DNA of 5,223 bases, from the NCBI GenBank assembly GCA_027483745.1, contig JAIXTZ010000340.1, positions 1 through 5,223 on the forward strand, given 5' to 3'. Each line of letters starts with the position of its first letter. The stretch's first letter is position 1. Positions 1-5,223 of this stretch are shown here, piece by piece. The position numbers and the translations under genes are program-made. A model generated the notes under the pieces. That model was not told the DNA's origin. It saw only the letters and a list, made by a program, of their open reading frames with translations, and made no database searches. Source of the stretch: Lysobacteraceae bacterium. Its GTDB lineage: Bacteria; Pseudomonadota; Gammaproteobacteria; Xanthomonadales; Xanthomonadaceae.

Positions 1-720
1 AAGACCTTCGAGCAGTGCGCCGGCTTCCTGCGCATCGCCGGTGGCGACGAGCCGCTCGACGCCTCGGCCGTGCACCCCGAGGCCTACCCGGTGGTCGAGA
101 AGATCGTGAAGGCCTGCGGACGCCCGATCGGCCAACTGATCGGCGACGCGGCCAGCCTGCGTGGCCTCAAGCTCGAACCGTTCACCGACGAGCGTTTCGG
201 CCTGCCGACCGTCAAGGACATCGTCAAGGAACTCGAGAAGCCCGGCCGCGACCCGCGCCCGGAGTTCAAGGCGGCGCGCTTCGCGGACGGCGTCGAGGAC
301 CTGAAGGACCTCAAGCCCGGCATGGTGCTGGAGGGCGTGGTCACCAACGTCGCGGCCTTCGGCGCCTTCGTCGACATCGGCGTGCATCAGGATGGTCTCG
401 TGCACATCTCCGCGTTGTCGGACAAGTTCGTGAAGGACCCGCGCGAGGTCGTGAAGGTCGGCGACGTGGTCAAGGTGAAGGTGCTCGAGGTCGACGTGCC
501 GCGGAAGCGCATCGCCCTCACCCGACGCCTCGACGACGTGCCGGGCGAAGCCCGCGGCGGCAAGCGCGACGAGCGCCCGGCTCCGAACGAGCGGGGCGGC
601 CGGGAGGGCCGTGCCCCCCGGCCTGACGGCGCTCGCACTGGCGGCCGCGGCACCCCCGGCACCGGCCCCGCCCCGGCCAACAGCGCCATGGCGGACGCCC
701 TGAAGGCCCTGAAACGCTGA
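1..720 (+). CDS. tex: Tex transcription accessory protein, C-terminal part (5' end outside the window)
   Basis: This is the last 239 codons of a Tex (Tex/YhgF, Spt6-like) RNA-binding protein, open from the first base and ending at TGA 718-720. Tex is a cytoplasmic nucleic-acid-binding protein that affects transcription and, in some species, toxin expression. Numbering from the window edge, residues 1-40 hold the end of the helix-hairpin-helix region with the typical [10 protein letters not shown] stretch and an HPEAYPVV segment. Residues about 104-177 form an S1 domain ([20 protein letters not shown], then [20 protein letters not shown] and a final KRIALTRRL strand). Residues about 178-239 are a low-complexity tail rich in Gly, Arg and Pro with several RGG/GR units, ending in a short helix-like ADALKALKR. 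The N-terminal and RNase-H-like parts lie upstream of the window. Family assignment is very secure; only this end can be judged for completeness. Confidence 0.95.
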   Translation, partial: KTFEQCAGFLRIAGGDEPLDASAVHPEAYPVVEKIVKACGRPIGQLIGDAASLRGLKLEPFTDERFGLPTVKDIVKELEKPGRDPRPEFKAARFADGVEDLKDLKPGMVLEGVVTNVAAFGAFVDIGVHQDGLVHISALSDKFVKDPREVVKVGDVVKVKVLEVDVPRKRIALTRRLDDVPGEARGGKRDERPAPNERGGREGRAPRPDGARTGGRGTPGTGPAPANSAMADALKALKR

Positions 721-758
721 TCCGAGGGACGTTCCGACAGGAATTGACCCGCAGCGCC

Positions 759-786
759 TTGTCGCGCGCCCGGGGTTACGCACAAT
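759..786 (+). promoter_or_regulatory. Putative sigma70-like promoter of the diguanylate cyclase gene
   Basis: TTGTCG at 759-764 (four of six matches to TTGACA) and CACAAT at 781-786 (four of six matches to TATAAT) are separated by 16 bp. The CACAATAGGG stretch is one of the few A/T-rich spots in a very G+C-rich gap. A start of transcription near 793 would leave a leader of about 25 nt before the proposed start codon. A better -35 match, TTGACC at 744-749, has no -10 at usable distance. This is pattern matching only. Confidence 0.35.
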
Positions 787-805
787 AGGGATCGGCGGCC
801 TACCC

Positions 806-811
806 AAGGGA
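806..811 (+). promoter_or_regulatory. Ribosome binding site that decides the start of the diguanylate cyclase
   Basis: AAGGGA lies 7 nt upstream of ATC at 819 and 4 nt upstream of ATC at 816. It is the only purine-rich Shine-Dalgarno-like sequence near this gene start, and nothing similar precedes TTG 852. Its position argues for initiation near 819, in line with the signal peptide that begins there. Confidence 0.55.
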
Positions 812-818
812 CACGATC

Positions 819-2507
819 ATCGCCACGGCGCGCGCACTGCTGTTCTGGCTGTTGCTGTCCGTGCCCCTTCCGGCCGCGGCTGGCCCGTGGTGGCTGTTCG
901 GCCCGGCCGCGGACAACGCCGGGGCCGAACTGATCGTCTACGAGGCCTCGGCCGTCGCCCCCTGGCCGGGCACGCAGTCGCAGGTCCACTGGTGGTCCAC
1001 CGGGCAGCAGCGACTGCGGAGCGTCGATTTCCAAGGCGGAACGTTCTGGCTGCGCCACCAGTTCCGCAGCCCGCACGGGGGCGGGCGCCACGTCGTGATG
1101 CCGGGAAACACGTTCTTCCGCACCGCCGAGGTGCGCGTATACGGCCCCGAAGGCGTGCAGGGCGGCGTGGTGGGCATCGGGCACGACTCGCCCTTCGTGA
1201 TGCACCAAGGCGTGGCCGTCCAGCTGCGCCCGGACACCGACTACGAGGTGCTGGTGCGGATGGAAACGCCCCTGTTCACCTCGCTGCCGCGCGTCGACAT
1301 CTACCGAGAGGACGCCTTCACCCTGCGCGTCCGCAACGAGACGCTGCTGTTCGGCCTGGCCTTGGGCGGGCTGCTCGCGCTGGGCGTCTACAACCTGCTG
1401 ATCGGCGCGTGGACGCGGGCCTCCGCCTACGTCTACTACGGCGCGCAGTCGCTGTGCCTCGTGGCCGGCTGGACGTTCTATTTCGGCCTCCCCTACCAGT
1501 GGTTCGGCTGGCGGGACCTCACCCTCAACTACGCGGTGTTCTTCATCGCGCTCACTGCACTCCATGCCGGGTTCTGCCGGAGCTTCCTGCAGCTGTCGAG
1601 GCTCAACCCCAGGCTCGCGCACGTCGCCGATGGCCTGATGGTGCTCTCAGCCATCGGCCTGTTGGCGGCACTGACGATGCCCAGCACCGCCCACCTGTGG
1701 GCCACCGTGCTCGTCGGGCTGGCCATCGCCTTCGCGGTGGGGTCCAGCATTTGGGCACTGCTGAACGGCGTGACGCAGGCGCGCTTCATGCTCGCCGGCT
1801 ACCTCGCGATCCTGATCCCCGGCGTGATCATCCTGCCGGCGAACCTCGGGATGATGGAAGACCTCATCGACAACGCCGACCTGCTGGTGCTGATCGGCAA
1901 CGCCGTCGAGGCCATGCTGCTCGCCGTGGCGCTGGCCGATCGGGTGAAGTCGGTGGAGGCGTCGCGCGAGACCTTCCGCGTCGGCATGCAGGCCGCGCTC
2001 CGCCAGGCCAGCACCGACCCGCTCACCGGCCTGCAGAACCGCTACGCGTTCAACCTGCGCTTCGAGGAGATCCTCGATTCCGACAAGGCGCTGCTGGCGA
2101 ACGGCCTCCTCGTCGCGATGATCGACCTCGATGGCCTGAAGACCATCAACGACCAGGAAGGCCATGCGCAGGGCGACGCCCTGCTTTGCGCCGTCGCGCG
2201 TGGCCTGCGCGACATCGCGACGCCCAACACCGAGGTCTACCGGCTCGGTGGCGACGAATACGCGGTGCTGCTGCTGGCGGGCGACCAGCTCTCCGCGCAA
2301 CGCCTGAGCCGCGAGCTCCAGCGCGTCGAGTCGGAGGTGCGGGCGATGGGCTTCGCCCAGGCGGGCCTCAGTTTCGGCATCGCGACCTCCGATCGCGCCT
2401 TGCTGACCAGCCGTCACCTCGCCCAGCTGCTCGAGCTGGCCGACCAGCGCATGTACGAAAACAAGGCCGCGCGCAAAGCGCTGCGGGCGAACCATCGCTC
2501 GGCCTAG
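819..2507 (+). CDS. Membrane diguanylate cyclase with 7TMR-DISM sensor and GGDEF domain
   Basis: Predicted inner-membrane enzyme that makes cyclic di-GMP from two GTP, controlled by a periplasmic sensor. Numbering from codon 819 (562 residues): a signal peptide with an Arg, a Leu-rich core (ALLFWLLLSVPLP) and AAA before the likely cleavage at about 21; a periplasmic domain at about 22-170 of the 7TMR-DISMED2 type; seven hydrophobic helices at about 175-370; a short linker; and GGDEF at about 395-555. Catalytic features are intact: DPLTGL 400-405, DLD 436-438 (metal), N444, D453, R475 and GGDEY 477-481. The RxxD inhibitory site is absent: the matching positions read TPNT. Start choice is uncertain: 819 is ATC, but it has the ribosome binding site and completes the signal peptide; the first conventional start is TTG 852 (551 residues), which cuts into the signal peptide. 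The end, TAG 2505-2507, is certain. The ligand sensed is unknown. Confidence 0.9.
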   Translation: MATARALLFWLLLSVPLPAAAGPWWLFGPAADNAGAELIVYEASAVAPWPGTQSQVHWWSTGQQRLRSVDFQGGTFWLRHQFRSPHGGGRHVVMPGNTFFRTAEVRVYGPEGVQGGVVGIGHDSPFVMHQGVAVQLRPDTDYEVLVRMETPLFTSLPRVDIYREDAFTLRVRNETLLFGLALGGLLALGVYNLLIGAWTRASAYVYYGAQSLCLVAGWTFYFGLPYQWFGWRDLTLNYAVFFIALTALHAGFCRSFLQLSRLNPRLAHVADGLMVLSAIGLLAALTMPSTAHLWATVLVGLAIAFAVGSSIWALLNGVTQARFMLAGYLAILIPGVIILPANLGMMEDLIDNADLLVLIGNAVEAMLLAVALADRVKSVEASRETFRVGMQAALRQASTDPLTGLQNRYAFNLRFEEILDSDKALLANGLLVAMIDLDGLKTINDQEGHAQGDALLCAVARGLRDIATPNTEVYRLGGDEYAVLLLAGDQLSAQRLSRELQRVESEVRAMGFAQAGLSFGIATSDRALLTSRHLAQLLELADQRMYENKAARKALRANHRSA

Positions 2508-2535
2508 ATCGGCAACGACCGGACGCACCACAGAC

Positions 2536-2541
2536 AGGGGA
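2536..2541 (+). promoter_or_regulatory. Ribosome binding site of the FadL-family gene
   Basis: AGGGGA lies 5 nt upstream of ATG 2547. It supports this start, as does the signal peptide that follows directly. The gap from the diguanylate cyclase stop is only 39 bp and shows no terminator hairpin. Confidence 0.6.
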
Positions 2542-2546
2542 ACCCC

Positions 2547-3899
2547 ATGGCGACATCGGCGACACCGCGGCCCGCCGGCCGCGTCCTCCGCAGCCTCGTG
2601 GGCGCCATCGCGCTCGGCTTGGGCAGCAACGCGCTCGGCAGCGGCTTCACCGTGCAGTCGCAGAGCGCGGCGGCGATCGCCAATGGCCACGGCGGCGTGG
2701 CGCGCGCCGACGATGCGTCGGTGGCCCTGCTCAATCCCGCTCTCGCCACGCGCTTCGACACCGCGCAGACCAGCCTCGCGGTCGGCGGCATCGCGCTCAC
2801 CGCCGATTTCGACAACCGCCAGAGCCTCTCCGCGGTCGGGACGCCGGCCCTCGGCCCCGCGCGCTCCAGCGCCGACGGCGCAGCGCCGCTGCTCAGCGTG
2901 TTCCACACGCGGCCCCTGACCGACCGCAGCGCGTTCACCGTCGCGCTATCCACGCCCTTCGGCCTCTCCACCGACTACGACCCGGACTGGGTCGGGCGCT
3001 ACCAGGTGCAGACCGCCCAGCTGAAGACGCTGGCGGTGAGCCCGGCGCTGGCCTTCGAACTCGGCGATCGCTGGTCGGCCAGCCTCGGCGTCACGGCCGT
3101 CCGCGGCCAGACCAAGCTCATCAGCGCGGTGGACTTCGGCACCGTCTGCTTCGCGGCGATCGGTCCCTCGACCTGTTCACTCGGTTGGATCCTGCCCCAA
3201 GGCCAGGATGGCACCGCGCGCATCGACGCGGAGGGCAACGGCTTCGGCTGGACGGCCTCGCTCGCGTGGCAGGCCTCGGAACGGCTGCGCTTCGGCGCGC
3301 ACCTGCGCTCGAAGATCGACCTCGACGTCGACGGCGAGACCTCGTTCCGCAACCCGGTGCTGCCCGGCCCGTTCGCGGCGCTGACCCAGACGCCCGCCAC
3401 CACCAACGGCGGCGTCGAATCCACCCTCGTGCTACCCGAGATCGCCAGCGTCGGCCTCGCCTATGACCTCGGCGACAGCACGCAGCTCATCGCCGACGTG
3501 ATCTGGACGCGCTGGAGCCGGCTGCAGGACATCCGCCTACGCTTCGACAACGGCGCGGCCGACAGCGTCATCCCCTTTGGTTGGCAGAACACCCGGAAGT
3601 TCGGCCTCGGACTCAACCACCGAACCAGCGCGCGTTGGCAGTGGAAGGGCGGCGTGGAGTGGGAATCGAGCGCCGTCAGCGATGTGAACCGCAACGCCAT
3701 CGTCCCGGACAGCGACCGCGTCTTCGTGGGCGGCGGCCTGCGTTACTCGTTCAACGACGCCCGCAGCCTCGATGTCGCGCTCGGCATGATCCGCTTCGCC
3801 CGCAGCCCCATCGACCGCGACATCCTCGGCGCCGGACGCCTGCGCGGCGACTACGCCCTCGATTCGCTGCACCTCGGCGTGCAGTACAACTGGCACTGA
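2547..3899 (+). CDS. OmpP1/FadL-family outer membrane transporter
   Basis: Complete 450-residue protein of the FadL family, which forms 14-stranded outer membrane beta-barrels that import long-chain fatty acids, hydrocarbons or other hydrophobic compounds by lateral diffusion. Residues 1-31 are a signal peptide (Arg at 8, 12 and 15, core LVGAIALGLG) with likely cleavage after ALG, giving a mature N-terminus SGFTVQSQSAAAIANGHGG typical of the family plug. The following ADDASVALLNPA stretch is the family signature. The rest alternates in barrel-like fashion with aromatic strand ends and finishes LGVQYNWH, with Trp next to last. Cys201 and Cys210 are close together in a probable loop and could form a disulfide. 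The length fits the family (about 420-450). The gene probably shares an operon with the enzyme that starts 23 bp downstream, suggesting it delivers that enzyme's substrate. Family is secure; substrate is unknown, so no gene symbol is given. Confidence 0.92.
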   Translation: MATSATPRPAGRVLRSLVGAIALGLGSNALGSGFTVQSQSAAAIANGHGGVARADDASVALLNPALATRFDTAQTSLAVGGIALTADFDNRQSLSAVGTPALGPARSSADGAAPLLSVFHTRPLTDRSAFTVALSTPFGLSTDYDPDWVGRYQVQTAQLKTLAVSPALAFELGDRWSASLGVTAVRGQTKLISAVDFGTVCFAAIGPSTCSLGWILPQGQDGTARIDAEGNGFGWTASLAWQASERLRFGAHLRSKIDLDVDGETSFRNPVLPGPFAALTQTPATTNGGVESTLVLPEIASVGLAYDLGDSTQLIADVIWTRWSRLQDIRLRFDNGAADSVIPFGWQNTRKFGLGLNHRTSARWQWKGGVEWESSAVSDVNRNAIVPDSDRVFVGGGLRYSFNDARSLDVALGMIRFARSPIDRDILGAGRLRGDYALDSLHLGVQYNWH

Positions 3900-3912
3900 A
3901 CCCCACCACCAC

Positions 3913-3916
3913 GGAG
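3913..3916 (+). promoter_or_regulatory. Ribosome binding site supporting a TTG start
   Basis: GGAG lies 6 nt before TTG 3923. It sits in the 23-bp gap after the FadL stop codon and is the main reason for choosing TTG over the later in-frame GTG 3977 or ATG 3983, which lack a comparable site. Confidence 0.5.
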
Positions 3917-3922
3917 CCACGC

Positions 3923-5223
3923 TTGAGCCTCAGCCCCGGAAGCCAACGCCCCCCCTTCCTCTATCCCCCCGGCTCGGTGCTGATGCACTCGCCGCTCGAA
4001 CTGAAGAACGCCCAGATGTTCGGCTTCTGGGTGCAGGGCACGCTCGCCGCCCTGCAGGCCAGCGTCGACCAGACGCTCAACGTGTGCACGCAGGGCAAGA
4101 TGCAGTTCAAGGTGCTGACGCCCTTCGTCATGCTCACCTTCACCAACGTGGCGCACGCGAACAGCCAGTTCCCCGCCGACGCGGCGAAAGGCTGGGGGCA
4201 GGAGACCGACATCATCACCTGGGTGATGGTGGGCCAGGTGCCAGCCGGCAGCACCGAGATCGAGCACGTCTACTTCTACCCGATGCACATCTGGGTGAAC
4301 GACGCGATGGCCCTGATCAACGGGCGCGAGCTGTTCGGTTATCCGAAGTACGAGTGCACGTACACGATGCCCGCGACGGTCGGCGATCCGCTGGCGTTCA
4401 CGCTGGCGGCCAAGGGCTTCCAGCCCTTCGCGCCCGGCACCGAACTGGCGCTGCATCCGCTGCTCGAGGTCAACGGCACGGGCGCGCCGCGGCCGATCGC
4501 CGGCTGGGTGCAGTGGCTCACCGAGATGCTCACCTTCCTGCGCTCGCTGCCGGGCTTCTGGCAGTTCGGCGAAGGCGCCTGGGCGCAGCTGCTCGGCATG
4601 CTCACCTCGCCGCGCGTCGACCAGCTGTTCCTGAAGCAGTTCCCCGATTCCGCCGGCGAACGCGCGGTGTACCAGGCCATCGTCACCGCGCCGGCCGCCG
4701 TGCAGCAGGTGCACAGCGTGCACCTGTTCGACGATTCGGCCACGCTGAACCTGCATGCTTTCGACAGCTTCCCGCTGAACCAGTCGCTCGGCTGGACGCT
4801 CGGCACGCAGCCGGCGCTGATGCCCTTCGCCGTGAACTTCGATTTCGTGGTGAGCGCGGGCGAGGAGCTGGTCGACAACTCGGTGGTTCAGAAAAAGAAG
4901 ATCGCCATCCTCGGCGGCGGCGTCGGTGCGATGACGGCGGCGTTCTGGCTGACGAACCAGCCCGACTGGACCAACCGCTTCGAGATCGATGTCTACCAGA
5001 TGGGCTGGCGCCTCGGCGGCAAGGGCGCGAGCGGGCGCAACGCCGACGTGGGCGAGCGCATCGAGGAGCACGGCCTGCACATCTGGTTCGGCTTCTACGA
5101 CAACGCCTTCGACGTGATGCAGCAGACCTATGCCGCGCTCGGCCGCCCAGCCGGCGCGCCGCTGGCCACGTGGCAGGACGCGTTCAAGCCGCAGCAGTTC
5201 ATCAGCCTCGCCGAATCGCTGGG
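3923..5223 (+). CDS. Acetoacetate-decarboxylase-like / FAD-dependent desaturase-like fusion protein (3' end outside the window)
   Basis: Open frame from TTG 3923 through the window edge (433 codons and 2 bases, no stop). Residues about 15-270 resemble acetoacetate decarboxylase (ADC, PF06314-type): a SPLELKNAQMFGFWVQG start, VYFYPMHIWVND and NGRELFGYPKYE. Lys142 in GYPK matches the Schiff-base lysine of ADC; the next residue, Lys in the classical enzyme, is Tyr143. After a linker ending VVQKKK, a Rossmann FAD/NAD(P)-binding domain begins: IAILGGGVGAMTAA (glycines 331-335), VYQMGWRLGGKG (357-368) and EEHGLHIWFGFYDNAF (381-396). The last motif is close to the MGLHVFFGCYNN segment of zeta-carotene/phytoene desaturases. 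The desaturase part should continue several hundred residues beyond the window. Probably co-transcribed with the FadL-type channel upstream, so a hydrophobic substrate is likely. True chemistry is unknown: the ADC domain may be a decarboxylase, a related aldolase/dehydratase-type enzyme or a binding module. Confidence 0.85.
   Translation, partial: MSLSPGSQRPPFLYPPGSVLMHSPLELKNAQMFGFWVQGTLAALQASVDQTLNVCTQGKMQFKVLTPFVMLTFTNVAHANSQFPADAAKGWGQETDIITWVMVGQVPAGSTEIEHVYFYPMHIWVNDAMALINGRELFGYPKYECTYTMPATVGDPLAFTLAAKGFQPFAPGTELALHPLLEVNGTGAPRPIAGWVQWLTEMLTFLRSLPGFWQFGEGAWAQLLGMLTSPRVDQLFLKQFPDSAGERAVYQAIVTAPAAVQQVHSVHLFDDSATLNLHAFDSFPLNQSLGWTLGTQPALMPFAVNFDFVVSAGEELVDNSVVQKKKIAILGGGVGAMTAAFWLTNQPDWTNRFEIDVYQMGWRLGGKGASGRNADVGERIEEHGLHIWFGFYDNAFDVMQQTYAALGRPAGAPLATWQDAFKPQQFISLAESL

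Larger units (their letters stand above)
721..818 (+). other. Intergenic region between tex and the diguanylate cyclase gene
   Basis: This 98-bp gap contains no ATG or GTG codon in any + frame. It holds the proposed promoter (759-786) and ribosome binding site (806-811) of the downstream gene. I found no convincing hairpin with a T-run that would terminate tex. The reading frame of the downstream gene is open back to TAG 786-788, so coding sequence cannot extend further upstream than 789. Confidence 0.6.

Noticed and set aside
744..749. TTGACC as a -35 element
   Set aside because: It is the best hexamer in the gap, but no -10-like sequence lies 15-19 bp downstream; CACAAT is about 31 bp away.
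721..760. Possible rho-independent terminator of tex
   Set aside because: No stable inverted repeat followed by a T-run is visible; termination may be Rho-dependent or further read-through may occur.
387..1622. Long open frame on the minus strand across the tex end and the diguanylate cyclase start
   Set aside because: It lies antisense to two well-supported genes, has low-complexity composition and no family resemblance.
1647..2906. Long minus-strand open frame opposite the diguanylate cyclase and FadL genes
   Set aside because: Antisense shadow of coding sequence, rich in Arg, Ala, Glu and His with no motif.
887..3466. Very long + strand open frame (859 codons) overlapping both the diguanylate cyclase and FadL genes
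   Set aside because: Its translation is Arg/Ala/Pro-rich with no recognisable domain, and it runs through two confident genes in another frame. This is a typical by-product of high G+C at third codon positions.
3977..3985. GTG 3977 or ATG 3983 as the start of the fusion gene
   Set aside because: No Shine-Dalgarno sequence lies at suitable distance, whereas TTG 3923 has GGAG 6 nt upstream and the frame between is open. The choice is probable, not certain.
3851..5080. Long minus-strand open frame opposite the ADC/desaturase-like fusion
   Set aside because: The + strand reading has clear ADC and FAD-binding motifs; the minus reading is low-complexity and unrecognisable.

Overview
The window is a stretch of very G+C-rich bacterial chromosome with four genes, all on the + strand and closely packed. 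A Tex-type transcription accessory protein, a periplasmic-sensor/7TM/GGDEF protein and a FadL-family outer membrane channel together point to a Gram-negative proteobacterium of the beta/gamma group. I cannot name the genus from the sequence alone. No RNA gene, insertion sequence, CRISPR array or repeat family was seen.

Layout: (1) 1-720 is the 3' end of tex, with the last helix-hairpin-helix region, the S1 RNA-binding domain and a Gly/Arg/Pro-rich tail. (2) 721-818 is a 98-bp gap with a plausible sigma70-like promoter and a clear Shine-Dalgarno sequence. (3) About 819-2507 encodes a membrane diguanylate cyclase with a signal peptide, a periplasmic 7TMR-DISM-type sensor region, a 7TM block and a GGDEF domain. 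Its start is odd: the well-placed ribosome binding site leads to ATC, not ATG, and the first conventional start codon (TTG 852) would cut off most of the signal peptide. (4) 2547-3899 encodes a complete FadL/OmpP1-family outer membrane transporter for hydrophobic compounds. (5) 3923 to the window end is the 5' part of a two-domain enzyme. An acetoacetate-decarboxylase-like domain is fused to an FAD/NAD(P)-binding domain that resembles carotenoid (phytoene/zeta-carotene) desaturases.

The FadL gene and the fusion gene are only 23 bp apart and probably form an operon. A reasonable inference is uptake of a hydrophobic molecule across the outer membrane followed by redox and decarboxylase-type (or ADC-fold) chemistry in the cell. 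The diguanylate cyclase lies 39 bp upstream of the FadL gene and could be co-transcribed with it, but nothing shows a functional link. tex is a housekeeping neighbour, probably a separate transcription unit. The most interesting part is the 3' third, the FadL channel followed by the ADC/desaturase-like fusion; its substrate cannot be read from the sequence.
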